Below are positions 10,928-23,109 of a stretch of 64,000 bases of DNA, piece after piece; within the stretch, counting starts at the first letter, position 1; each line of letters starts with the position of its first letter. Source of the DNA: Serilophus lunatus. Taxonomy: Eukaryota; Chordata; Aves; Passeriformes; Eurylaimidae. The stretch lies in contig VXBA01001643.1 in NCBI GenBank assembly GCA_013399895.1, positions 203,208-267,207 of the forward strand. The letters are read 5' to 3'. A model generated the notes under the pieces. It had not been told where the DNA came from, searched no databases, and saw nothing but the letters and a program-made list of their open reading frames with translations. The position numbers were made by a program, and so were the translations under genes.

Positions 10928-12918
10928 GTTTCCCCACAAGCTGTGTGATAGAGGTATCAGGGTCTGCCACGTCTCGGGTTCTTCCCTCTGGGAAAGAACA
11001 TTCAGCCATCTCAGAGTGCCCTGGAACAAAATCCAAAAGCCTTCAGAATTTCTCAGCTCACTTGTATGTTTTGTTTTTTTTCAGGATGGATACTGTGAAA
11101 AGCCAGGAAGGACCAGGTGTCCTTGATTTACACAGCCAGAGTGAAGAGATGTAGATTAAGTGCCTCATAAGAGCCAAAGAGGTGTGTTTTAAAGATAAAT
11201 TACAGTCTCCATCGTAGCTGTTCAGCCAGGATCAAATTTTCCCATGTGCAGGTGCAGCTGCAGAGCTCTCTGTCCATGTTTAGCCCAAATTTAGTCATGA
11301 GTCTTGCATAAATACCTACAGCATGGACTGTGCCTTCTGGGGGGCTTCTGGCAGGTTGGGGTTCAAAATAGAGTGTCACCCAAACCAGGATTTGACTCCA
11401 AACACTCCCTTTATAATCTCTGTGTCAAGCGAATTTCCAGAGCTCAGCCACTGTTGTTTCCTCCAGAATTGTGACTCGAGCAGTTTGTGCTTGGTGGGAG
11501 TTGTCCCTCTGCCAGGGGCTGCTGGAAAGACTCACACTGTACAAAATAGTTGGAATTTTGCATTAATTTTTTAATAGCAGTATGTCGGGATGAAGCTGCT
11601 AAATGTAGTTTCTTGGAAGCTGGAAATGTGTTGGAGTAAAACTTGTCATTTCTCGTAGGAAAAGGAACCCAACCAAAGTCTAAAAATGTCCAAAATCTTC
11701 AATTTAAGGAATTACACTTTTATTGTCAAAGATCCATGTTTAGCATCAGTATCTGGAATTTCTAGGGTTTCTGTCTTAAGGTGTGAAATCTGCTTTTTCT
11801 CGAGCTAGTGGGAAATTTGTAACAAGGATATTTCTACATAATTTTGGCTGGGAAAAAACCCACCAAAATATGAGCACAATGGAAGAGCAACCACTCACTT
11901 CCCAGTGGTGTCTGGCATTGGAGAGGACACAGGAAAAGCACCTGTGTGCTCTGAACATGTTAGAAAGGAAAAGACTTTCCAACCTGCTGTAATGCAAGTC
12001 CTTATTTTACTTTATTTTTAGGATTTTTTTTTACAGTAACGTAATTTGTTTTATAACTGTGAAAGTCTCTGCTTTTCCTTACATGTGGAAAGCTTAATAT
12101 TCTTTCTCATGTTCTTATTATTTATTATTTATCCATTTCTGGTACTGTCCAAGAGGTGCTGAAGGTATCTCCCAGCCTGCCCTTGAGCCATATGATATCC
12201 CTGTAGTATCTCCTAACAGCTGGCTAATTATTATTTTAAATTATATTTATAGCAATTTAAATTTTATTTTTTTTAATGTCCTGGTTTGCTCTAGAATTGG
12301 GCATGGAGATAAGGAGTCTTTTGTTAAAAAACTATTTTTTGATTTTTCTTTAAATATCTTGGAGGTTTCTGAAGAAACCTACTCAGTTTTTAGGAGGAAA
12401 AGCAGCAGTTTGGTTTTAATTGAGAGGGGATTGACTAACACCAGGGTTCAGTTTAGCTGGTAAAATGCTCAGTGTCACATCATTATCCACAATCACAGGA
12501 GGAATTCTGAGAAAAAAATCATTTTCCACCCGAAGATTAAAATCTGGTTTGTGATGAGCTTGGTTTGCCCAAGTCTGTTGAGTTTACGTGGAGTTTGCCT
12601 TTAGCCCTGGAGCCAGTGGGACTCAGATGGCCAGTATTGCTTTGAGCTGGGGCGGGGGACACCCAGGCACCCTCTGGCCAGAGCTGACTCTGGGGATGGA
12701 GGACACAAGCCCTACAGAAATGCTGGAATAACTATTGAACAACTGCTTTGTGCCCTGCAAGAGGTGTTGAGGAGAATCCCCATGAGCATGAGTGATGTGA
12801 AAGAAGCAGGGCTGGGGGCTCAAACCCATCAGGTTTTGTTCATTTTATTCCCTTTCTCCTCTTTGAAAGGTGCTGTACTGCTTCAAAAGCCTCCCCAGCC
12901 TTTCTGGTAAAGGAATAA

Positions 12919-13095
12919 TAGAATCACAGAACCACAGAGTCATTTAGGTTGGAAAAGACCTTTAAGATCATCGAGTCCAACCATAAACTCAGCACTGCCA
13001 AGGCCACCACTAACTAGTGTCCCCAAGTGCCACATCAACATGTCTTTTAAATCCCTCCAGGGACAGTGACTCAGCCCCTTCCCTGGGCAGCCTGG
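12919..13095 (-). repeat. CR1 LINE fragment, 3' end, minus strand
   Basis: Read on the minus strand it ends in the CR1 3' terminus (the plus strand shows the complement AGAATCACAGAACCACAGAG). Further in, blocks such as GGTTGGAAAAGACCTTTAAG, CTGCCAAGGCCACCACTAA and CCCTGGGCAGCCTG match the CR1 subfamilies with a long 3' UTR. It is a 5'-truncated dead copy without reverse transcriptase sequence. Confidence 0.92.
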
Positions 13096-13371
13096 ACGCT
13101 GTGGTGCATCTGTTTTCAGGCAGCTTGCATTGGTTTTCTGGTTTGTTTTTTCTTCCCCCTATGTATAAGAAATGTTGGGTAGCAGAATGTGGAATTCATT
13201 AGAAGTTCATAAAGCAGGGACCTCAGAAGGATGTGGGTATAAATGCTTTTCAGGCATCCGAGGTGAACTTTAAATGGAGCTTTGGCCCTCATTTGCTTTC
13301 TGCTTTTCAAAAACCATTTATGAGAAAGTGGAGCTGTCAAAGCCATGCATGAACTTTGCCTTCTTGCAAAT

Positions 13372-13426
13372 AACTTGTCTCAAAGTAAATTGTCCAAATG
13401 CACAAGAAACTTGTCTCAAAGTAAAT
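13372..13426. repeat. 19-bp direct repeat, 36-bp period
   Basis: AACTTGTCTCAAAGTAAAT occurs exactly at 13372-13390 and again at 13408-13426, separated by 17 bases. It looks like a recent small local duplication or a slippage product. Confidence 0.95.
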
Positions 13427-13465
13427 CCAGTAGCTCTACAAAGCTGGAAATGTATGTGCATTAAG

Positions 13466-13523
13466 AGTGTGTGTGTGTGTGTGTGTATGGGTATATGTGT
13501 GCACGTGTTGTGTGTGGGGGGGG
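13466..13523. repeat. (GT)n microsatellite, interrupted
   Basis: About ten pure GT units (13466-13486) continue as an interrupted GT/GC-rich stretch and end in a G8 run. Length polymorphism is likely. Confidence 0.95.
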
Positions 13524-14650
13524 AAAGGAATCACTACCATTTTGGAGGTTTAAAAAACACAATGCAAGTGCTTTTAAAATAGGCAACGTAAAATATTTAT
13601 TCCTTGGCAGAAGTACATCAGACCACATCTCCCATCCTTCTTTTAATTGCTTGGTGTTTGTTTTTGTTGTCTAAGTCTTTGCTGGCCTGTTTCCTCTGCA
13701 GTGCTCGTTGTTACTTAGAGCCTGTCACCTCACACAACCCCTCTCGTAGCGAGGGAGTGCGGGGCACGGGGCAGCTCTTGGCTGGTGGCCACATGAGTGG
13801 TGTTAGATGAAAAGGCATCCAGTGCAATACGGGCCATTTTCAATTTTCAGCCTCACTGAGGAAACTCATTCCTCGGGAGAATCAAAACTGCCACATCCTA
13901 ATGCAAGACCCCGAATCACAGCTTTTAGGCCCAGAGACAGCAAACCTGGAGAGTATATTTCAAAGGACTGAGTGCTGATGTCTCTGTGAGATGTCACCAG
14001 GGGGTTGTCAGTGCTGGGGAATGTCCCCAGGGTTTGGAGCAGGGCAGAGCCAGCGCTGCCCCGTGCTGTGAACCATCACCCCGAGCTCTGTCCCCTGTGT
14101 GCAGCCAGGTGCAATTTCATCAGTCAGATGCTGCAAAGGTCACAGGGTCCTCCCTGTTCTCCAGAGTCCCTTGGTGGTCACCTGGCTTCACTCCCACTCC
14201 ATCTGGCTCCATCTGAAACATTTCACTTAATCTATGTTGTCTTCATCCACCTCAGCTCTGTTCTGTGAGGGTGATCAGTAAGGAGACTGACAGTAGGACC
14301 ATGTGTGTAATGTTTGATAGGCTTTTACTTAATGATGTTGTTTTATTGAGATGTTTTTAGGATCCATGTTCTACTGAATTAAGTATATTGGAAAAATTGA
14401 ACTGCTTTTCTTTAACCTTCACCACCCCAGATACTTTCTCCCTTTCTATTTAAAAATTAAGTAGATTGGGAAAATACATTTGACTTGAAAAAAACTCCAA
14501 GAAACCCAAGCCTTGCTGATGGAATGAGTTCTACTCACCTTTACTACACTTTGGTTTTATTTCTCAGGATATCCAAAGGTTTTTCTCTGCTGCTGAGAGA
14601 GGGGACAGGACACCTTTTTGAAACTTCAACCACTGTAACCGTTTTCCAGA

Positions 14651-14706
14651 TGTGTGTGTGTGTGTGTGAGTGTGTGTGTGTAACTCAGCACTGTGTGTGC
14701 GTGTGT
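14651..14706. repeat. (TG)n microsatellite, interrupted
   Basis: TG units run from 14651 with one GA interruption. A second TGTGTG cluster lies at 14692-14706. Confidence 0.93.
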
Positions 14707-16189
14707 TCAGCTGAATATTGTGTGCATCTATGAAATGCTTCAAACAACTGCCTGGAAGTCAAAACCAACCACCTCTTTCCAGTCATATGTTTGCCGTGAC
14801 TTTTCATAACCACACTTGAACTAGTGGTCTTGGATGAAATATTCAAAGAGCAGGGCATCTTTATAGCAATGGTATGTCAGTCAAATTACAAGAAATGTAC
14901 ACAAGAATAAATAAATGAAATTTAAAAGTAACTTGCTGTCAGCCTACCTGTGTTTTTCCCCAGGGGAAGTGCTACCAGTTGTTGGGGAGGGGGGACACAC
15001 TGCTGTTTTTAAGGATCATCTTACTCCTAACAGCTTACTGTACATTACTGAAAACTCAGGAATGCTCAAGCTGCTCCACAGGAGTAACTGTGAGTCCTGC
15101 TGCTGTTGGTTTTCCTTTCCACGCCGGGGCTGCGGGAGCAGGCGCAGCCACATCCCGTCCAGCCCACATCAAAGGCACGGCCCCGGCGCTGGCAGGGCCC
15201 TGGTGGGACCAGAGCAGCAGCTTCCTGCCCCTCACCCCCCCAGAAAAGCAGCTTTCCAGCACGGATGGGGCGATCCAAGGGGTCCCAGCCCTGTGCAGCC
15301 AGTGTTGCTTTGGGGTGCAGGTCTGGAGGCTGGGCAGCCACACGAGCTCTTGGGGTTGGAAGCTCAGCACCTTGCACGGTGGGTTTTGTGCAGCTCTTGG
15401 GCTGGAAAACAGATGTGGAGCTTTGCTTTGTGTTTCTCCAGGTCCTGGATCCAACCCTGGATTCCACTGCCAGCCCCATCACCATTATTTGCAATTAAGC
15501 CTCATGTCTCTAAAGGTTGACTGTTGGGCCGTGCATTTGTCATGAGGCAAAGCCAATGTTCAGCCTTAATTTATTAGTCTGAGTCAAACAGCATTTTGCT
15601 TGAGTAAAGCATCCTGGTCTGGGTCATGCTGAAACATGAATCGCTGTTTCCCTCTTTCTCATGTAAATAAAATTATCCTTCCATTTATATTAGAATTGCT
15701 GAAAACAATATCCCAGCTCCCTCTGCTGATCCTGCAGCCCCAGCTAAGGTGAAAGCACTGGTTGTAGAGCTGATGTACTGTGGACAGAAATTGCCCAATT
15801 AACAGAGCAATTTACAGGGCACAGGTAAGGAGTCAGCTTTTATCCCTGGAAGAAACACAGTGGCCTGGGCTGAACCCTTTGGGATTGCAGGAGGAATGTT
15901 ACCTGGCATCAGCAATGGGAATGCTGGTGATCCAGAGATGGCCATAAAAACGTCTGAAGAGAAGAGTTGCAAGAGGCACAGACCCATTTCTGAGAATCCT
16001 GAACAAAACAGCTGCTGAAGTTTTCTCTGCGCTGCGGGATGTGCGTGTGCATGTGTGTTCTATTTGAAAGGAAGAAATTAAGAGCCATACTTTTATCAAA
16101 TCAAATTACCCCTGTATGTTCAGAATATTTATGCATCAGTGTTTTTTTTTATTTTATTAAGGCTTTATCTCACTGTAATCAATTCCAAA

Positions 16190-16560
16190 TACAAAACTAT
16201 TTTTATCGCTGCAATGCAGCAGTAATTTATAAGATGTACACGGAACGCACACGAGATGCCAAAAGCAATTTTATGGAGCCTCTTTTGTTGTCATCTACAA
16301 TGCATCAGCTCTTGCCTTCAGCCTCCCATCAATTTTAAAAGCCCCAAGATGAAAAAAAAAAAAAATAAAAGGAGTAAGTACAGCGAGGCAGCTGCCAACC
16401 CCTGCAATAGTCTGAGATATATGTGCACCTTTGGGATGGAGTTTGATTGAACACAGCACGATAATGTAAACAGTGCTGAGCTTTGTAATGCAATTATTTG
16501 AGTTGACGAAATGGCAGATCTTGTTACCTCTGCCTCCCTTGCCTAGTTCATATATGAAAT
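16190..16560. promoter_or_regulatory. Candidate conserved non-coding element
   Basis: Repeat-free sequence that keeps several CpGs (ATCGCTGC, ACGGAACGCACACG, TTGACGAAATGG) inside AT-rich sequence. Motif-like blocks include CAATTTTATGG (HOX/CDX-like), CTTTTGTTGTC (SOX-like) and TGCAATTATTTG. No coding frame of note is present. Enhancer function is inferred. A plain A-run at 16352-16365 interrupts it. Confidence 0.27.
16352..16365. repeat. Poly-A run
   Basis: Uninterrupted A run of 14 followed by TAAAA. No retroposed sequence is evident upstream, so it is treated as a simple repeat. Confidence 0.9.
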
Positions 16561-17015
16561 TGTGAAATAATGCCCTGCATTATCACGACTGATGTCACAC
16601 CGAAGTGAGGAAAAGAAGAGGGAAAGTTGAGGTGCTTGTGGCTGAACAGAACTGCCCTTGGTCTCTTCCCTCCTGTCATTTGGGATCCCCTCTGGATGGG
16701 CAGTGATATTGGCTTCCAAAATGCAAATATGCCAGATGCACTCCAAAGTCCCCATCCCAGTTGTCAACACCAGCCATCTGCCAGTGAGCACTTGCTTCTT
16801 CCAGCAAGTTCTTTGTGCCCCTGAGGAGCACCTGCAATAGCAGCACCCCAGGACAGGGATTAGGCTTTTTCAAACTCTGTGTCTGATCTTGCCTAAATTG
16901 CCTTGGTATTTCCTGCTACAAAGCCATGTGCTCCTACTCTAGCACACTTTTGGTTCCAGTTCTGGCTCTCTGGTGTTTGAAGTGCATGGAGTGATGCTGA
17001 AGGTGTCATATTAGT

Positions 17016-17254
17016 GACAGGTCAAGGGAAAATGGCTTTAAAATGACAGAGTTAGATTGGGTATTGGGAAGAAATCTTTCCCTGTGAGGGTGGGCAGGCC
17101 CTGGCACAGGGTGCCCAGAGAAGCTGTGGCTGCCCCATCCCTGGAAGTGTCCAAGGCCAGGTTGGAGCCACCTGGGATAGTGGGAGGTGGAACAAGAAAA
17201 GCTTTAAGGACCTTTCCAACCTAAAACATTCTGTGATTCTATGAATCTATGAAT
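17016..17254 (+). repeat. CR1 LINE fragment, 3' end, plus strand
   Basis: It shows the normal CR1 order: the GTTAGATTGGGTATTGGGAA block, then CCCTGTGAGGGTGGGCAGGC, then the GCCCAGAGAAGCTGTGGCTG block, GGTTGGAGCCACCTGGGAT, CTTTAAGGACCTTTCCAACC, and the end CTGTGATTCTATGAATCTAT. Part of the usual CATGGCAGGGGG segment is deleted. This copy shows what normally lies 5' of the CCCTGTGAGGG block, which matters for the composite repeats at 33.9 and 51.2 kb. Confidence 0.95.
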
Positions 17255-19367
17255 ATATCGCAAAGTTTGTGAAGAATAAACACTGCTCCTAGAGGTGATG
17301 TAATTGCCAATGGTAGAGATGTTTAATTCTGTTTCATTTGCTTGCCAAATCCTAATAATATTATGAGAGAAATAGACAAATTGGAAATACTTTTAGTCGA
17401 AAAGCACATCCCATTTTAATACCCAACCACTGGTTTTAACACATGCATATTAATAGGTCTCTTTCATTATGTTTCTATTATAGATATTGAAAATAAATGG
17501 AAGAACATTACAGAAAGTTAACAAATTATTAATGGCAGACATTACTAAGCCACCTTTGCTGTTTGCCTACTGCTTTCATATTGGATGGCTTTTGGGAAAT
17601 AATAAAAGAAGTCCTTTTGAAGGAATCATTACTAAAGCATTTTGCATGCAGATTACTTCAGGCTTCAGCATTGCGACTCAGCTAGGTCAGGAGATGAAGG
17701 CCAAGATTTGTTGATTGAGATCAGATGGCTGGTGGTGAGAAGGAATCTACATGACTTAACTGGAGGGATTAAACTCAAGCCTTTTGGCTTCCCTTTGGCT
17801 GTTTTATAAACTCCACGGCTGGGCCGTGTTCCCCTCGGCGTGTGATGTTAGTGGGGCGGTTTGGAGCATCAGCCAGTCCATCCGTGGGAGCAGTCCAGAC
17901 ATTCTGGGTGAGAAAGGCAAAGACAGTGGAGCTGAAAGCTAAAATTAGTCCCTGAAGTCCCAGTCCACACACCTCCAGCTCGGCAGCTGCCGGTGCAGGA
18001 GAGCCAGGAGCGCTGTCCAGCCCAGCCAGCACCTGTGCCTTGGTGGTTGTGGATGGTGTTGGGCAGAGCCAGCATTCCCAAGAGGTTTCCCTGTTTCCCT
18101 GCCTTGCCCAAGGAGAAGGCAGGTCTCTGCAGTACCCAAAACACAGTTGTTGTCCCCGTGGCTGGTGCTTCTGTGCAGGGTGACACATGGGAAGGAGGGG
18201 TTTGTTACCGGGGATTCCCGCTTGAAGCCTCACCCATTAGATGTGTCCCCATGGGAGCAGATAGAGCTCGTTCTTTTTTCTCCCAGAGCCCAACCTTTAA
18301 TTTTACAACACTGATTGAAACCAAGAGTGGAAATAAAGAGTCAGAGCTGCTCTGTTTTCCTTCCCCTCCCTTCCATTATCTTCTTTCTTTTCCATCCATC
18401 CTCATTTCACATGCCTCTCAGATTGCGTCCCCCTGGTTTTCCAGTTATTTATTGACCCAGACCTAATTCCTTATTTCCAGAAATGTGTCATGATTCCTGC
18501 CTTTGAGTCATTTGCTTTTTGCTTTCTGGGCTCACCTCTTTGACCACTTTTTCCTGTAAGAGATAAGGATTTGGGGGTTGTGGAGCAATCTCAGCAGGAT
18601 GCCTGGGTTTCATTCATGGATCTATTGCCACTGGCTCATTACGGAAAATTAAGAGAGTTATTTCACCTTTCAGTGCCTCACCTCAGTGTCGCCATCTGTA
18701 AAACAAGGCTAATAATTGTTATCTCTTCCTTGCAGGAGAGCTGGGGAGCTTCACTAATGACCATCTGCTAAATGTTCTCAGAGCCTCACATGAACATTTC
18801 TACTGAAGTGCAAATTATTATTAGAAACCAGGGATTGTTACTGGATTGATATCAAATCATTGTCGACAGCTTCTCTGCAGGGAAAACTTAGGCACAGCCA
18901 ACAAGAACAAGCTGCATGTTTTGAAGTTGTGCAGTTGATTATATTGGCTTTCATCTTCTGGTAAGAGGATCCTCTGCCATCTGAACTCTCTGATCTCCGG
19001 GAACACAATTCATCCAATCAATCTGGAGGAAAATAAACCTCTGCAGACAAAAACATAAAGTATCCACCTGAGATCATATGAAGATGGAAGATGTTAATTA
19101 ATTCCCAGCCCCCAGTCCTTAACTCTTGCAAACCCAGTGTTTCTCTGGCCCAGCAGGCAATGCTTAAGGGAAGGATGCAACACATCCGTGACCCTATCTC
19201 AGTGTTGCAGAATCTCATGGGCCTGTCTGGGCTACAGTATAATTGGAAACATGCAAATATTTTACAATGAAATTGGTGCCACTGAAGGCTTCCATGGACT
19301 GTCTGGGGGATACATGTTGACCTCGTGGCCCTATGTGGAGAGTGGAGGTGCCAGGACAGATTTCAGC
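17255..19367. other. Intergenic sequence between CR1 copy and LTR
   Basis: It begins with the candidate element above. A short CpG-retaining stretch (17815-17890, with GTGGGGCGGTTTGG) follows, and then unique sequence. ATTGATATCAAATCATTG at about 18847 is a palindromic PBX/homeodomain-like block. No gene is recognised. Confidence 0.65.
17260..17715. promoter_or_regulatory. Candidate conserved non-coding element
   Basis: A long AT-rich, repeat-free segment with dense homeodomain and POU-like cores, for example CATGCATATTAATAGG, AACAAATTATTAATGG and TTTTGCATGCAGATTAC. It starts immediately after a CR1 copy. There is no sustained reading frame beyond 75 codons and no family resemblance. The texture resembles the deeply conserved elements common near developmental genes; conservation itself could not be tested. 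Confidence 0.3.
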
Positions 19368-19909
19368 TGCTGTGGTTTAACCCCAGCCAGCAGCTCAGCC
19401 CCTCACAGCCTCTCACTCTCTCCCCCATGGAGGGATGGGGAGAGAACCAGAAGGATGAAAGTGAGAAAATCCATGGGCTGAGATAAAAACAGTTTGATGA
19501 TTACAGCAAAAGCCACACACACACAAGCAAAGCAAACCAAGGAATTCTTTCCCCACTCCCCATGTCAGGCAGGTGCTCAGCCATCCCCAGGACAGGAAGG
19601 CTCTATGACTCCAAACATTCCTCCCCCCTCCTTTCCCCCTCCCACCTTTATACACTGAGCATGACCCCATATGGTCTGGGCTATCCCTGGGGTCAGCTGG
19701 GATCATCTGTCCTGGCTGTGTCCCCTCCCAGCTCCTTGTGAACCCCCAACCCCTCCCTGGTGGGGTGAGGAGCAGAAAAGGCCTTGACTGTGCAAGCACA
19801 GCTCAGCAATAATGAAAACATCCCCTTGTTATCAACACTGTGTTCAGCACAAATCCAAAACACAGCTACTGTGAAGAAAATTAACTCTATCCCAGTCAGC
19901 ACCAGCGCA
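19368..19909 (-). mobile_element. Solo LTR of an avian endogenous retrovirus, minus strand
   Basis: About 542 bp bounded by TG...CA ends. The plus strand begins TGCTGTGGTTTAACCCCAGC and ends in AATTAACTCTATCCCAGTCA followed by GCACCAGCGCA. Read on the minus strand it has the LTR order: start, TATA box (TGTATAAAGG, complement of 19646-19655), and a downstream ATCTCAGCC-type region near the end. No primer binding site, gag, pol or env sequence flanks it within the window, so it is a solo LTR left by recombination. It belongs to an LTR family widespread in birds; I am not certain of the exact subfamily (ERVL-type is my best guess). No clear 5-6 bp target site duplication is seen. Confidence 0.88.
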
Positions 19910-22900
19910 CCACGAGCCAGTGTGGGGTGATGGACATCCCTGTTCTGCTCCTGAGCCTGACCCAGGGTGTTTTCTCCCCAGGTCAGGCTCAAGCTGCCCA
20001 CCCAGTGCTGGCAGCTGATGGGTTTAGCTGCAGACTGAACCCAGAGCCCACGTTTTGCTCATACAGACACAGAAGCCACCCCTGGGTCACCACTGGTGTG
20101 TGCCCTGTGTGCCCAAGGCCCCAGTGAGCTCCACTGGAGATGTCAGAGGGAACCACTGTCTTAGGTGAGCACAGCCTCCCATCCTTTTTTTTTTTTTAGA
20201 GCATGGGCTCATCTGCTGTGTTTTCCCTGAGCTGGAAATCACGAGGGAGGATTGCTGGAGGCTACAACCCATTACTGGGGATTCAATAGCAACACATCAA
20301 TGGGGACAAACAGCAGAGATGGGGCTGGGGATAATTCCAAGGACCAAGTTGTGAGGAGCAGAGAGATCTGTGACACCAAAACTGACAATGTACCACTGGG
20401 GAGGTTTAACAACAGCCCCAAGTCTTCCCCCTCCAACCCCATTATGTGCCATTATGGTCACTGTCTGGGTTTGCTGGGCTTAAATAAAATAAATGTGGTT
20501 TAATGATGCTGCTCCAACATCATCATCAGTGCTGCACTCACGCAACCCCTTCCAAAACAACTCAGTGAAGGGGGAAAATGGGTGAGTCTGAGCTTCTGGG
20601 AGCTGCAGTGGGAATACCAACATCCCTGGTGAGACCATCTGCAGTGCACTGAGTCCCTGGAGACAGGCCTTGGTTCTCTTGTGCAGCACAGAGCATGTTA
20701 AAAATGGAAAAAGAAATAGCCCAGTAATTTTTTAATTAAAAAAGGATAACAACATCTTGTGTTAAAATTTTAAAAATCAGTCTTCTACATTTAAAAATGT
20801 GCTTGTAAAATAATATATGCCTTTTGGCTATTTCCTCAAATATATAACTTTGGTCACATGGCTCTCATTAAGACACCAGAAAATGTTGTAAACTGGCATT
20901 TATAAGCTCAGCATAGGAAATTTCTGTATTTTTATTTTGAATTTATAAACCTGCTCCAAGTTTTGCTGCAAGATATGAAACTTTCCTTGAGGTTTTGGAA
21001 ATGGAATGATTTCTGAGCAAAACAGTCTTCTTTTGGTAAAAACTCCCATCTGTTCAAATTTTGACATGTTCTTCAGGCAAATACGATTTTTTTTTTCCTA
21101 CAAAGATGAACACCCCCCACAAATCTGGCTAAGAGCATAGTCACTAATACTTAAACTGTTAATATTTTGTAACACTGTATTTTTTAAGATAAAACTACTT
21201 AAAATACATGGCAGCATAAACACACTCCCTCCCACTTCCACAGAACTAAGGAGCTGCCGTGGATCCCTGTGTGTATTTAGCACTGGAGGCAGGGAAGTTA
21301 TGCTCTGAAAACAAACAAGAACATTGAAAAGAGGACTTTAAATCACATTAACATCATTTTTACACCAAAATTTGAATAACACGGCCCCAGATTGTAAATA
21401 AGTCGTATGCCCAAGCATGTCATCACATGGAATCTTCCCTGTTTCCACCAAGTTCACATCCCTACACACGGGTCAAGCTCTCAAATTTGATGGAAAATGA
21501 ACTAATTAACTTATACAACAGTGAGACAAAGGATGATGCCCATCATTCCTGAATAGCTGAGGGGTTGGGAAGCAGCAGGTTGAAGAGCAGCCTGCAAGTC
21601 TGATTTCAGCAGCTCTTTTCCAAGCAGGCTGCAGGTGGCAATACATTTATTCCTGTTGGTGTCTTGGAGCTCTCCCTGAAATCCCCGGGATCCGAGCGGA
21701 GGATGTTGCTCTCGAAGAAGAAACACATCAGGAGGGAAATCTGATAAGTGTAATTGCAGGGAAGGGGTCAGAAGGGGATCAAATAGGTTTCCTTTCGGTG
21801 GGAAGGGCTCATTTTTAAAGGCAGCTGCTGTGGTTTTTCCATGTCACCCTCTCAGCCCGGTCCTGGATGCTGGGAGTCGGGAAGAGAAGTCCTCTGGAAG
21901 AGGAACTGCATCCCCTGAGATAGGCAAAGCTCTGGGGCACATCAGGGAATACCTTGGAAGTGGAAAAGATGAAATGAGGCGTCTTTAATTCTCCTTCCCT
22001 GGACTCCTTGTTATGTTGTTCCCCCAGGAGCAAGAATCCAGACTTGGAGCTCTCCCTCCTTCCTTAAGGAAGATTAACCACAGTAAAGCTCAGATTAATT
22101 AGGTGATGATTTATTACATCCCTGATTGCATTAGAAAGCCCTTACAGTGTCCATCCAGCAATCCCACTTCTCTAGGTGCTCCAGCAGAGTTTACTCATCA
22201 CTAAAGGCATCTACAGGGGGGGTTTCCACTGGGGTTTTGCTGATCAGTGCTTCGTGTTTAATCCCAGGACATGGAGGGTCACTGGGGGAGGCAGCGTGGC
22301 AGAGCAGCCACGAGGGGAGAAACACCCCTTTGCACGTGGAGAAACGCTTCTGAAAATGGAGCAGCAATGCCAGGAGGGCAGGGAAAGCTGGGTGAGGGCT
22401 CTGATACTGCACAGGAGCTCGGGCTGGAGCAGGGAACTCACTTTTCTGGGCCAGATGGGGTCTGTCTCCACATGCAAAGCAAGAGGCTGTGTGAGGCTCA
22501 GGCTCTGGGGGTTCTTCACATCAGTCCTGCTGCCCGAGGAGACAGTGGCGCTTTTTGCCTTCTGGTGAAGGCTCTGAATCTTTAATCTCTCGTAAGTTCC
22601 TCCTCTGGGCAGTGCCCCTTATTTGCTGTGCTGTGGGAACAGGATTGTTATTAAATGGTCACCGAGAGTAATTGCTTTAAAATAATACTGCAGAGCACTC
22701 ACTGTGCTCCTGCTCCATGGCTCTGGTAACAGGTCGATCAGCCCTGAATGATGCCGCTATTAATTCACCAAATGGAGCAACTACAAGAGCCAACCCAAAG
22801 AGGTTCTTTCTCACAGCAAACAATGCCCTGTTTGACAGAAAAAGCAACTGTATTTTAAGCAAACCATCCTTGCTGAAGCAGCCTGATGACACAACCTCAT

Positions 22901-23109
22901 CTGAATCCAGTTGCTGCGCCAGAGCTGTGCCCGTGGTGCACGTGGGAATATTCATGGGAGCATCCACGCTGCACGGGGAGTGACCTCCTGGGAACAGCTG
23001 GTGCCTGGCCAGGGAGAAGCTACGGCCTCTCCCTGCTTCCTCCACCTCATCCTGCTCTTTTGTTTGGGTCTCCATTGCTCCTGAGTGATGACCTGCCCTC
23101 TTGGAACCA
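19910..23109. other. Intergenic sequence between LTR and CR1 copy
   Basis: No gene is recognised. An AT-rich block spans about 20.7-21.2 kb. Repeat-free segments at 22.08-22.14 kb and 22.64-22.88 kb look like possible conserved elements. Open frames here, including a 164-codon frame on the minus strand at 22677-23171, have no recognisable domain. Confidence 0.65.
22640..22880. promoter_or_regulatory. Candidate conserved non-coding element
   Basis: Repeat-free, with AT-rich homeodomain-like cores (GAGTAATTGCTTTAAAATAA, GCTATTAATTCACCAAATGG) beside retained CpGs (CACCGAGAG, GGTCGATCAG, GATGCCGC). An overlapping minus-strand open frame shows no domain. Function is inferred from texture only. 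Confidence 0.25.

Larger units (their letters stand above)
4356..12918. other. Intergenic sequence downstream of MAP2K6
   Basis: No gene is recognised. The stretch from 4.54 to about 6.1 kb is GC-rich and starts with a small CpG-rich patch (4530-4720). A (GT)n microsatellite lies at 6236-6259. A single ambiguous base (N) is at 8232. From 10.3 to 10.76 kb there is a CpG-retaining segment and an inverted repeat, described separately. From 11.5 to 12.5 kb the sequence is AT-rich. No CR1 or LTR fragment is recognised in this interval. Many short overlapping open frames are present in the GC-rich part and show no recognisable domain. Confidence 0.7.
13096..17015. other. Intergenic sequence with microsatellites
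   Basis: No gene is recognised. The interval holds a 19-bp direct repeat (13372-13426), (GT)n runs at 13466 and 14651, and a GC-rich block at about 15.1-15.45 kb that is open in several frames at once. It also holds an A-run at 16352 and a candidate conserved element at 16.19-16.56 kb. The rest is unremarkable unique sequence. Confidence 0.7.

Noticed and set aside
11060..11090. Strong-looking splice acceptor (T-rich tract then TTTTCAG)
   Set aside because: The sequence after it gives no conserved reading frame and no matching donor exon; such tracts are common by chance.
14915..15545. A GC-rich block with 130-200 codon open frames in five frames on both strands
   Set aside because: All frames are open together because stops are rare at this base composition. 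None shows a domain, conserved motif or plausible splice structure.
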